Part shown: piece by piece, positions 1-5,094 of the stretch | How the letters are laid out: each line of letters opens with the position of its first letter | How positions within the stretch are numbered: position 1 is the stretch's first letter | Source: Sphingomonas sp. | GTDB taxonomy: Bacteria > Pseudomonadota > Alphaproteobacteria > Sphingomonadales > Sphingomonadaceae | NCBI GenBank assembly: GCA_019747165.1 | Contig: JAIERC010000445.1 | Coordinates: 1-7,179 of the forward strand | Reading direction: 5' to 3' | DNA length: 7,179 nt | Program-made: the position numbers and the translations under genes | The notes under the pieces: generated by a model | Databases searched by the model: none | What the model was told of the DNA's origin: nothing | The model's input: the letters and a program-made list of their open reading frames with translations, nothing else

Positions 1-184
1 AAACGGCATGATGCCGGTCGCCAGCGTCGCCCAGATACTCGAATCAGCGCTGGCGCGGGGCGACATGGGTCCGCTGGTCTCTGGCTGGATCGCGCTGCTG
101 CGTGAAGCGATCAACAGTGAACGGCAAGACCGATTCGCGGGCGACAGCTATGGTGCGGCCTGTTCGGTTCGGCTGACCGGCTGA
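1..184 (+). CDS. 3' end of an unidentified gene (partial)
   Basis: The frame that begins at base 2 is open from the left edge to a TGA at 182-184 and encodes the last 60 residues of a protein. The segment is amphipathic and looks helical (for example SVAQILESALARG and WIALLREAIN), ending in a short polar tail. Codon use matches the neighbouring genes, with G or C favoured at third positions. I do not recognise the family from this C-terminal piece. The stop lies 10 bases before the start of the GDT1-type gene on the same strand, so the two are probably co-transcribed. The 5' end lies outside the window. Confidence 0.6.
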   Translation, partial: NGMMPVASVAQILESALARGDMGPLVSGWIALLREAINSERQDRFAGDSYGAACSVRLTG

Positions 185-194
185 CCCCTGAACC

Positions 195-758
195 ATGGAC
201 GCGCTGATGGCCGCTTTTGTCGGCGCGATTCTCTGTCAGGCGAGTGATCGCAGCGCCTGGCTCGCGGCCATGCTGGGCGATCGCTACCCAAAACATGGGC
301 AACTGATCATCGCTGCCGCACTCGCGCTTTCCATCGGCAATGGCATTGGCGCGATAGGCGGCATGCTGATCACCCCAATCATGACCCCCAATGCTCGCGC
401 GCTGCTGCTGGGCCTTGCGCTGGGATCGGCAGGCGTCGTGGCCCTGTTTCAGGCGAAGCGGCCCGCCCCTTTGCGCACCGGCGCCGGGGCTTTCCTGACG
501 GCACTGATCTGCTTGTTGGCGATCAACATGGGGGACAAGACGCAATTCCTGACCGCCGCGCTCGCCGCGCGCACCCCAATGCCCGCGCTTGCGGCGATTG
601 GCGCGACGCTGGGGAGCCTAGTCGTCATCATTCCCGCCATTCTTGCTGGCGAATCACCCTATCGATCGCTGCCGCATTACCCGGTTCGGATCACCATTGG
701 CGTGGTGCTAATGGTTACAGGGCTGATCTTTGCGCTGGGCGCGATGCGGCTGATTTAG
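195..758 (+). CDS. TMEM165/GDT1 (UPF0016) family membrane cation transporter, degenerate first motif
   Basis: This 187-residue inner-membrane protein has about six hydrophobic segments (roughly residues 4-27, 37-60, 69-87, 97-124, 132-152 and 166-187), arranged as two related halves as in the UPF0016/GDT1 family. Characterised members export Mn2+ or Ca2+, probably in exchange for protons. The family hallmark is an E-x-G-D-K-T motif in each half. The second half has NMGDKTQ (residues 111-117), with Asn in place of Glu. The first half has only QASDRS (15-20), followed by the typical AWLAAMLGDRY stretch, so both acidic Glu positions are lost. An in-frame TGA at 189-191 fixes the start at 195 or the ATG at 207. 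No clear Shine-Dalgarno precedes it, which suits translational coupling to the upstream gene. Family call is good; the ion carried is unknown. Confidence 0.85.
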   Translation: MDALMAAFVGAILCQASDRSAWLAAMLGDRYPKHGQLIIAAALALSIGNGIGAIGGMLITPIMTPNARALLLGLALGSAGVVALFQAKRPAPLRTGAGAFLTALICLLAINMGDKTQFLTAALAARTPMPALAAIGATLGSLVVIIPAILAGESPYRSLPHYPVRITIGVVLMVTGLIFALGAMRLI

Positions 759-816
759 CCAGGCAATCACGGTGATCAAGATAATGCCGCAGGGATGATA
801 TTGCAGCGTCGCGGGT

Positions 817-842
817 GGGACCCAATCTTTCGCTCAGCCGTT
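817..842 (+). promoter_or_regulatory. EcfG-type general stress response promoter of dps
   Basis: GGGAC (817-821), 17 bases, then CGTT (839-842) matches the alphaproteobacterial EcfG consensus GGAAC-N16/17-CGTT with one mismatch in the -35 element. Transcription would begin near 850, leaving a short leader before the AGGAGG at 860 and the dps ATG at 873. Position, spacing and the gene controlled all fit the known PhyR-NepR-EcfG regulon, of which dps is a common member. No transcription data are available here. Confidence 0.6.
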
Positions 843-859
843 GACTTGGCATCACCTTC

Positions 860-865
860 AGGAGG
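860..865 (+). promoter_or_regulatory. Ribosome binding site that fixes the dps start
   Basis: A perfect AGGAGG lies 7 bases before the ATG at 873. The same frame is open upstream to an ATG at 795, but that codon has no such site and lies upstream of the predicted promoter, so 873 is the start. Confidence 0.85.
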
Positions 866-872
866 CCCGCCC

Positions 873-1367
873 ATGACGACAGATTCTGCGCTGAAAACCC
901 CAACTGACCTCAAATCAAATGCCACCAGAACGGTCGCCGAAGCGCTTAACGGCATTCTGGCCGATAGCTTTGCGCTCTATCTCAAGACCAAGAATTTCCA
1001 TTGGCATGTTTCTGGCCCGCATTTTCGCGATTATCATTTGATGCTCGACGATCAAGCGACGCAGATTTTGGGCAAGACCGACGCCATTGCCGAGCGCGTC
1101 CGCAAGACTGGCAACACGACGCTGCGCTCGATTGGCGACATTGCGCGCCATCAGTCGATCAAGGACAATGATGCTGATTTCGTTGCTCCCGAAGCGATGC
1201 TGGCTGAACTGCGCGAGGATAATCTGCAGCTCGTCGCCGCGCTGCGCGAGGCGAAAGATATTGTCGACGCGGCCAAGGACAATGCGACCAGCGGCATGGT
1301 CGACGACTGGACCGATCAGGCCGAGGAGCGTGCCTGGTTCCTGTTTGAGGCCAGCCGAAAGGGATAA
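873..1367 (+). CDS. dps: Dps family DNA-binding ferritin-like protein
   Basis: Dps proteins form 12-subunit cytoplasmic shells that oxidise Fe2+ with H2O2, store the iron and often bind DNA, protecting it in starvation and oxidative stress. The 164-residue product has the usual length. The inter-subunit ferroxidase residues are all present: His43 (in NFHWHVSG), His55 and Asp59 (in HLMLDD), Asp70 and Glu74 (in TDAIAER). Their spacing equals that of E. coli Dps residues 51, 63, 67, 78 and 82. The N-terminal tail (MTTDSALKTPTDLKSN) is short with two lysines, so DNA binding through it is possible but not shown. The start follows AGGAGG, and an EcfG-type promoter lies just upstream, suggesting control by the general stress response. 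The stop lies 4 bases from the end of the convergent phosphoesterase gene. Confidence 0.95.
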   Translation: MTTDSALKTPTDLKSNATRTVAEALNGILADSFALYLKTKNFHWHVSGPHFRDYHLMLDDQATQILGKTDAIAERVRKTGNTTLRSIGDIARHQSIKDNDADFVAPEAMLAELREDNLQLVAALREAKDIVDAAKDNATSGMVDDWTDQAEERAWFLFEASRKG

Positions 1368-1371
1368 GCGG

Positions 1372-2244
1372 TCACGGAGCCGGTGGGGCCGGGCGATCCG
1401 CGCGCCGGTCCAGCGGCCCCAGGGTGATCAACCACAGATCAGGCACTGCACCCAGCCGGAATGGAACCTGGCTGGTGCCAAGCCCGGCGGTAACGATCAC
1501 GGTCCGCCCGGGCTCGCGAATCAGGCCACAAGCATAGCGATCACCCAGCCGCGAGACGCTAACGAGTCGACCGATGATCGGGAACACGATTTGGCCGCAA
1601 TGGGTGTGCCCGGCCAGTATCAGCACCGGCGGCTTGATCCGCGCTGCTGGATCGGGGCTGTGCGATAGGACCAGCCGCGGCCCGGCGAGTGCCGCCATCT
1701 GATCGAGCATCCGGGCAGGCTGCGCACGGTGGGTGAAGTCATCGTCGAGCCCGCCAATCACCAGCGGACCGAACCGTGCCGCGCGGTTCGACAATAGGAT
1801 GATCCCCGCCCGTTCCAACGCCTGGATGACGGCCGGGGCATTGGTCCAATGATCATGATTGCCCAATACCGCCACCGTCGCGATGCGCGGGCGCAACTGG
1901 CTGAGCGGGTCAACCAGCCGCGCGGCCTTGGTGCCGCGGGGATCCTCGGCATGGCCAGCAATGAAATCTCCCGCAATCAGCACGAAATCTGGTGCGAGCG
2001 CGTTGATCTGGTCAACGATTGCCGTCAGCCGGCGCGCATCCATGGTCTCGTTGCCAATATGGATATCGCCGATCAGCACCGCGCGCAGCGGCGCGACATC
2101 GGCGGGCCAATCGGTAAGCGTAATCGCTGCCTGGCGCACGACCGGCAGCCGTCGGGCTTCGCTATAGGCATAAACCATCACGGCCCCGGCGATCAGCACC
2201 CCAACCAGCCAAAGCCGGATCACGATGCGGAGCGCCGCAGACAT
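1372..2244 (-). CDS. Membrane-anchored calcineurin-like metallophosphoesterase (YaeI/YkuE type)
   Basis: The 290-residue protein begins with one hydrophobic segment (about residues 8-27) and continues with a calcineurin-like phosphoesterase domain. All metal-binding motifs are present in order: GDIH (59-62), GD (92-93), GNHDHW (128-133), SHSPD (194-198) and GHTHCGQ (212-218). These hold a two-metal centre that hydrolyses phosphomono- or phosphodiesters. The architecture resembles E. coli YaeI and B. subtilis YkuE, membrane-associated phosphodiesterases; some relatives hydrolyse UDP-diacylglucosamine in lipid A synthesis, but the substrate here cannot be read from sequence. The domain most likely faces the periplasm. 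The ATG lies 3 bases after the stop of the PhnA-domain gene, so it is the last gene of that operon. The C-terminus ends in an Arg/Pro/Ala-rich tail. Confidence 0.92.
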   Translation of the reverse strand: MSAALRIVIRLWLVGVLIAGAVMVYAYSEARRLPVVRQAAITLTDWPADVAPLRAVLIGDIHIGNETMDARRLTAIVDQINALAPDFVLIAGDFIAGHAEDPRGTKAARLVDPLSQLRPRIATVAVLGNHDHWTNAPAVIQALERAGIILLSNRAARFGPLVIGGLDDDFTHRAQPARMLDQMAALAGPRLVLSHSPDPAARIKPPVLILAGHTHCGQIVFPIIGRLVSVSRLGDRYACGLIREPGRTVIVTAGLGTSQVPFRLGAVPDLWLITLGPLDRRADRPAPPAP

Positions 2245-2247
2245 TTG

Positions 2248-2562
2248 CTAGCGTTTCTTGACGAACTCAGCGCGTAGAACCAGGCCCTTGATGCCATCGA
2301 AACGGCAATCAATTTCCTGGGCGTCGCCGGTCAGCCGGATCGATTTGATCAGCGTGCCGCGCTTCAACGTCTGGCCAGCACCTTTCACGGTCAGGTCCTT
2401 GATCAGCGTTACCTGATCACCATCGGCGAGCAGATTGCCGACGGCATCGCGCACCTCAACCGGACCATCGGCCGCAGCATTGATCGCGGCGGCCTTAGCG
2501 GCGTTGATCCATTCGCCGCTGGCTTCGTCGAACACATAGCTGTCATCGCTGGCGCTGCTCAT
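2248..2562 (-). CDS. PhnA/YjdM-domain protein without the zinc ribbon
   Basis: The 104-residue protein carries the conserved C-terminal domain of the PhnA/YjdM family at residues 36-104: VRDAVGNLLADGDQVTLIKD, then VKGAGQTLKRGT, a stretch containing IRLTGDAQEIDC, and a final LRAEFVKKR. This aligns closely with E. coli YjdM. In that protein about 40 N-terminal residues hold a four-cysteine zinc ribbon. Here the N-terminus (SYVFDEASGEWINAAKAAA) has no cysteines, and the only Cys is in the IDC segment. Despite the old name 'alkylphosphonate uptake protein', no phosphonate gene is nearby and the role is unknown. The gene sits between a 40-residue basic protein gene (8-base gap) and the phosphoesterase gene (3-base gap), so it lies in the middle of an operon. 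An AAAGAG about 12 bases before the ATG is a weak ribosome binding site. Confidence 0.85.
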   Translation of the reverse strand: MSSASDDSYVFDEASGEWINAAKAAAINAAADGPVEVRDAVGNLLADGDQVTLIKDLTVKGAGQTLKRGTLIKSIRLTGDAQEIDCRFDGIKGLVLRAEFVKKR

Positions 2563-2570
2563 GGCGCGGG

Positions 2571-2693
2571 TCAGCTCTTTGGTGCCGTCGACAGCGCACC
2601 CTTGGTTGACGGGTTGGAAGCGTTCGCCTTTTTGGGTTTTTCCGCCTTGGGTTTGCGGACTTCCTTGGACGATTTTTTTTGAGACTTGGCCAT
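2571..2693 (-). CDS. Small lysine-rich conserved-type protein, 40 residues
   Basis: A short frame encodes MAKSQKKSSKEVRKPKAEKP followed by a Lys/Asn/Ser/Thr-rich tail ending in PKS. It is strongly basic, lacks hydrophobic segments and is probably disordered and cytoplasmic. The opening resembles the small MAKxQxxSxxExxKPK proteins common in proteobacterial genomes and usually annotated as hypothetical; this is recognised from memory and not searched. AAGGGA lies 8 bases before the ATG, a good ribosome binding site. The stop is 8 bases before the PhnA-domain gene, so it is probably the first gene of a three-gene operon. Codons 5-7 contain a run of eight A's (2673-2680). The function is unknown; binding to nucleic acid or ribosomes would fit the charge but is a guess. 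Confidence 0.75.
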   Translation of the reverse strand: MAKSQKKSSKEVRKPKAEKPKKANASNPSTKGALSTAPKS

Positions 2694-2768
2694 GAATATG
2701 GGTCCCTTCGCGCCGGCTTGATGCCAGCGACCCAGTCGACCTAGGCCAGTGGCGACGCTTTAGCCCGC

Positions 2769-2790
2769 AAAATCGGCAATAGTCGCCAAT
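2769..2790 (-). terminator. Possible weak intrinsic terminator after the small membrane-peptide genes
   Basis: Read on the - strand, ATTGGC (2790-2785), a seven-base loop and GCCGAT (2777-2772) form a six-pair stem with one G-U pair, running into TTTT (2772-2769). It lies between the tiny hydrophobic ORF ending at 2824 and the lysine-rich gene starting at 2693. The stem is short, so this is only a candidate. No convincing promoter for the lysine-rich gene could be picked out in 2694-2768. Confidence 0.25.
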
Positions 2791-2823
2791 CCCGCCGTGC
2801 CGTGGTGGTTATTCAGCGCAGCA

Positions 2824-2934
2824 TCAACTTATCACCGCCAGGTTCATCAACGCCTGTTGCGCCAGGATCAAGACTGTCGTCGTCGTAAAGGCGAGGACGG
2901 CGACGATCATCGTCCGCATGGGTGTCATCATCAT
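2824..2934 (-). CDS. Candidate tiny hydrophobic membrane peptide (36 or 31 residues)
   Basis: Three ATG codons in a row (2934-2926) open a 36-codon frame; a further ATG at 2919 would give a 31-residue version, MRTMIVAVLAFTTTTVLILA followed by QQALMNLAVIS. The product has a basic N-terminus and one membrane-spanning segment, the same plan as the neighbouring peptide encoded at 2970-3080. The only ribosome-binding hint is GAG one base before the first ATG, which is poor. It starts 35 bases after the stop of that neighbour, so it may share the sigma-54 transcript. No family is recognised, and a chance open frame is possible. Confidence 0.4.
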   Translation of the reverse strand: MMMTPMRTMIVAVLAFTTTTVLILAQQALMNLAVIS

Positions 2935-2961
2935 ACTCAAATTCAAAAATGGGGGTGGTTT

Positions 2962-2985
2962 GGTGCCGATCAGGCGATCGGCACC
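2962..2985 (-). repeat. Perfect 10-bp inverted repeat (hairpin) across a stop codon
   Basis: GGTGCCGATC (2962-2971) and GATCGGCACC (2976-2985) are exact reverse complements around a four-base loop. On the - strand the hairpin contains the last codons and the TGA (2972-2970) of the small membrane-peptide gene. A run of five T's follows only after 12 bases, so it is not a textbook terminator. It could act as a partial terminator or as a 3' stability element limiting expression of the downstream ORF. Confidence 0.6.
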
Positions 2986-3080
2986 ATGGGCACAGCTGCG
3001 CTGACCATCACGGTCGCGAAGACAAAAGCAGCGGCAGCCGACATCACGACCCGCGACAGATTTTCAAAACGGAACATCAT
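2970..3080 (-). CDS. Small single-pass membrane peptide, sigma-54-linked (36 residues)
   Basis: Adjacent ATG codons at 3080 and 3077 open a frame for MMFRFENLSRVVMSAAAAFV followed by FATVMVSAAVPMVPIA. The basic N-terminus (Arg4, Arg10) followed by about 25 hydrophobic residues predicts a single inner-membrane segment, or an uncleaved signal anchor with its C-terminus outside. GGGAG lies five bases before the first ATG (eight before the second), a strong ribosome binding site. The frame is open further upstream to 3152, but that start would overlap the sigma-54 promoter. I recall similar short RFE-x-LSR proteins left as hypothetical in sphingomonads but cannot confirm it here. A sigma-54 promoter 56-71 bases upstream suggests induction by an enhancer-binding activator. 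The function is unknown; membrane-stress or regulatory peptide roles are only possibilities. Confidence 0.65.
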   Translation of the reverse strand: MMFRFENLSRVVMSAAAAFVFATVMVSAAVPMVPIA

Positions 3081-3135
3081 CTTTTCTCCCTTTGTCGCCT
3101 CGGTCGGACCATCCAACCGGCGATGCCAAAGCCTT

Positions 3136-3151
3136 TGCAGGGAGCGTGCCA
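3136..3151 (-). promoter_or_regulatory. Sigma-54 (RpoN) promoter of the small membrane-peptide gene
   Basis: Read on the - strand, TGGCACG (3151-3145), CTCC, then CTGCA (3140-3136) matches the RpoN consensus TGGCACG-N4-TTGCW with one mismatch. The essential GG (-24) and GC (-12) are present with the required ten-base separation. Transcription would start near 3125, giving a leader of about 45 bases to the GGGAG and ATG at 3080. The match, spacing and distance to a good ribosome binding site support each other. Confidence 0.65.
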
Positions 3152-3273
3152 AACTGAAAATTTGGCGGTATTCAGGGGTTATTCACCACGAGCTGGTCGC
3201 GCCGCAGCAAATTACGCCATATTTTTTGGCTAGGGTTACCATTATTTGGGAAAATTTTTTAACGGAGCGAGCC
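3152..3273 (-). promoter_or_regulatory. Upstream region of the sigma-54 promoter, A+T-rich, possible activator sites
   Basis: This non-coding stretch lies between the cyclase stop and the sigma-54 promoter. Two TATTCA copies on the + strand (3169-3174 and 3180-3185) are spaced 11 bases apart, one helical turn, and an imperfect dyad ACCA-N5-TGGT lies at 3185-3197. Bases 3207-3262 are markedly richer in A and T than the surrounding DNA. These could be binding or bending sites for a sigma-54 activator, but no known operator is recognised. I see no convincing terminator for the cyclase gene. Confidence 0.3.
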
Positions 3274-4329
3274 TTAGCCCATTTTTAGCTGGTTCCGCCC
3301 ATCGGCCTTGGCCGTATACAGCAAGCGATCGGCGCGCACGAACGCTTCGCCAACCTCTTCGCCCGGGCCCGCCGCTGTCAGCCCGGCAGAGAAGGTGACT
3401 TCACCGAGCGGCTCATCCGATTCGCGCAAGCGATAACGCTTCTTGGCAACGAGCGCGCGCGCGCCTTCAAGCAGATCGCGCGCTGTCGCCATCTCAACGC
3501 CCGCGAACAGCACGACAAATTCCTCGCCGCCGTACCGCGCTACCATATGCCCTTCGCACTCCGCCGCCAGAACATCGGCAATCGCCTTCAACACGCGATC
3601 GCCAACGGCATGGCCGAACCCATCATTGACGAGCTTGAACCGATCAATGTCGCAAACGGCCAGACACATCGCATCGCCCTTGGCGAGATGCTCGGCATAG
3701 CATTCTTCAAAGGCGCGCCGATTGGGCAGATCAGTCAGCGGATCGCGCCGGGCATTGTCGCGCGCCTCTTCAAGCTTGGCGCGGAGATCCGACGCTTCGC
3801 GCGTCGCGGCTTCGAGTTGACTTTCGGCGGACTGGACGCGGTCAAGCATAGCCGTGGTGATCCGCATCACGGCTTCTGAAGCATCGCCGCCAGATGATTC
3901 ACGAATGGCATCGGCCTTTGCGGCAAGATCACGCCCGAAATCGCGCGTTTCGGAACGCATGGCCATGACCAGATCCTGAAATCCTTCGACCTGCATTTGG
4001 GTTTGCGCGACCAGCCCTTCGCCCGATTTGCGATCAGCCTCAGCGACTGGCGTGACTGAGGGGACCGGGGCGTTGCCGACATCACCACCCAGTGCCATGA
4101 TATCGCGCTTGGTGAGCCGCACACCGCCATCGGTAAGCGCCGCGACCGCCTTGGCGAGTGGGCCAACGGGGTCAATCATCACCCGATAGGCAAAGGCATA
4201 GTTTACTGGATCAGGCCCAAGCCGATTGTCGCTTAGAAAAACGCCGATTCGTTGAAAAATCGTCCGAGTCGCTTCATCACGATCAAGCTCCTGCCCGCCA
4301 TCAATGCTCTTTAACGCCCTATCGACCAT
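3274..4329 (-). CDS. Diguanylate cyclase (GGDEF domain), cytoplasmic, no I-site
   Basis: The enzyme makes cyclic di-GMP from two GTP. Numbering from the upstream TTG at 4359, residues about 30-90 form a helical N-terminal domain (FLSDNRLGPDPVNYAFAYRV) seen in other proteobacterial cyclases, 110-200 are mostly coiled coil (QSAESQLEAATREASDLRAK), and 206-361 are the GGDEF domain. The domain has DPLTDLPNRRAF (206-217), metal ligand Asp237 in DIDRFK, and the active-site GGEEF (277-281). The inhibitory RxxD site is missing: the two key positions are Cys268 and His271. There is no membrane segment, so it is soluble; the coiled coil probably mediates dimerisation. The start is uncertain: the ATG at 4329 has GAGG three bases upstream and gives 351 residues, while the TTG at 4359 gives 361 residues with AGAGAG 11 bases upstream. 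Confidence 0.93.
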   Translation of the reverse strand: MVDRALKSIDGGQELDRDEATRTIFQRIGVFLSDNRLGPDPVNYAFAYRVMIDPVGPLAKAVAALTDGGVRLTKRDIMALGGDVGNAPVPSVTPVAEADRKSGEGLVAQTQMQVEGFQDLVMAMRSETRDFGRDLAAKADAIRESSGGDASEAVMRITTAMLDRVQSAESQLEAATREASDLRAKLEEARDNARRDPLTDLPNRRAFEECYAEHLAKGDAMCLAVCDIDRFKLVNDGFGHAVGDRVLKAIADVLAAECEGHMVARYGGEEFVVLFAGVEMATARDLLEGARALVAKKRYRLRESDEPLGEVTFSAGLTAAGPGEEVGEAFVRADRLLYTAKADGRNQLKMG

Positions 4330-4385
4330 CGTCCTCGTTTCCGCCAAGTGTTTGATCAAACGCCCGGATACTCTCTGGAGGCCTT

Positions 4386-4393
4386 GTTTTAGC
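4386..4393 (-). promoter_or_regulatory. Possible -10 element for the diguanylate cyclase gene
   Basis: On the - strand GCTAAAAC fits the alphaproteobacterial housekeeping -10 pattern GCTANAWC and lies 27 bases before the TTG at 4359. No good -35 (TTGACG-like) sequence occurs 10-14 bases upstream, so the call is weak. Confidence 0.25.
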
Positions 4394-4394
4394 C

Positions 4395-4415
4395 AAAAAC
4401 ACCTAAAATAAGGTG
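4395..4415 (-). terminator. Intrinsic terminator after the peroxiredoxin gene
   Basis: On the - strand CACCT (4415-4411), a six-base loop and AGGTG (4404-4400) are followed at once by TTTTT (4399-4395). It lies 25 bases past the peroxiredoxin stop and before the cyclase gene. The stem is only five pairs, so termination may be partial. Confidence 0.45.
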
Positions 4416-4439
4416 ACCGTCAGTCAGGCATCTTCGCGA

Positions 4440-5015
4440 TCAAGGGGCGGTGGCACGATAGCGTTTGACCGCATCCAGCGTATTGCGGACATGGTCGGCA
4501 TAGCTCATATCGTTATGGGCATAGTAAATTATGCCTTCTGGTGTAATTACATAGCTGGTTCTGGTCGTGATGGCACGCGGTTGACCATCGCGTCCGGTCA
4601 TCGTCCGACCCAGCGCGACATCATATCCTTCGATCACCTTGGGTCCGGCACTGGCCACCTGAAATTTTCCTGCGCAATCCTTGGCTGAAAAATCGGCAAG
4701 CACATCAACCGGATCGGCCGACATGCCGATCACCGTTGCCCCGGCCTTGGTAAAGGCAGGGATGGCTTCGGCAAAGGCGCGCGCTTCCGCACTGCAGCCC
4801 GGCGTGAACGCCGCCGGGAAGAAATAAAGGACAACCGGCCCCTTTTTCAGCGCTGCCTTAAGATTGACGGTCGAAATCTTGCCCGCCGTCGCGCCGCGGG
4901 TGGTGAAATCGGGTGCCTTTGCCCCTGGGGCCAGCGCCGCCATGGCAGGGGTAGCAATCGCGATGGCCAGGCCGGCAACCACAGCGCAGGCGAACAGGGT
5001 AGGCGAGCGTTTCAT
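4440..5015 (-). CDS. Exported peroxiredoxin, AhpC/TSA (Bcp/PrxQ-like) type
   Basis: This 191-residue thiol peroxidase has a signal peptide (MKRSPTLFACAVVAGLAIAI, then ATPAMA) with probable cleavage after Ala26, so it should act in the periplasm. The thioredoxin-fold domain has the peroxidatic site PAAFTPGCSAE with Cys74 in the P-x3-T-x2-C pattern (Pro67, Thr71). A second cysteine, Cys114 in SAKDCAGKF, is the candidate resolving residue. Cys10 lies in the signal peptide. The likely job is reducing H2O2 or lipid hydroperoxides with electrons from a periplasmic thiol partner, not identified here. The start at 5015 is chosen because GGAG (5025-5022) lies six bases upstream; the ATG at 5021 and TTG at 5027 overlap or precede that site. 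It follows pldA by 79 bases on the same strand, and a weak terminator follows it. Confidence 0.9.
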   Translation of the reverse strand: MKRSPTLFACAVVAGLAIAIATPAMAALAPGAKAPDFTTRGATAGKISTVNLKAALKKGPVVLYFFPAAFTPGCSAEARAFAEAIPAFTKAGATVIGMSADPVDVLADFSAKDCAGKFQVASAGPKVIEGYDVALGRTMTGRDGQPRAITTRTSYVITPEGIIYYAHNDMSYADHVRNTLDAVKRYRATAP

Positions 5016-5094
5016 CGTCATCTCCAAATCGAAACAGGCAGCATTCTCTTGATCAGGCTAGGCGTAACCAGCGCCGCAGCACAATACCGGCATG

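Noticed and set aside
841..846. TTGACT as a -35 element for dps
   Set aside because: Its -10 would fall on the ribosome binding site and its start site close to the ATG; the overlapping CGTT fits an EcfG -10 better.
795..872. Upstream extension of dps to the ATG at 795
   Set aside because: The added 26 residues have no counterpart in Dps proteins, the region contains the EcfG-type promoter, and AGGAGG marks the ATG at 873.
1849..2277. + strand frame opposite the phosphoesterase gene
   Set aside because: It mirrors a clearly functional - strand gene with intact metal-binding motifs; its product is His/Arg/Gln-rich with no domain, as expected for an antisense frame in G+C-rich DNA.
2749..2768. 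Housekeeping promoter (TTGCCGA and GCTAAAGC on the - strand) for the lysine-rich gene
   Set aside because: The two elements are separated by only about eight bases, too close for the alphaproteobacterial consensus spacing.
2797..3288. Long + strand open frame (163 codons) through the intergenic region
   Set aside because: Composition is His/Gln/Arg-rich and irregular, no family is recognisable, there is no ribosome binding site, and it runs antisense to the better supported small genes and sigma-54 promoter and into the cyclase 3' end.
4451..4466. TGGCACG on the + strand as another sigma-54 promoter
   Set aside because: No TTGC follows at the required spacing, and it lies inside the peroxiredoxin coding sequence facing away from any gene start.
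5016..5027. TTG at 5027 or ATG at 5021 as peroxiredoxin start
   Set aside because: GGAG at 5022-5025 is correctly spaced only for the ATG at 5015, which also gives a normal signal peptide start (MKR).
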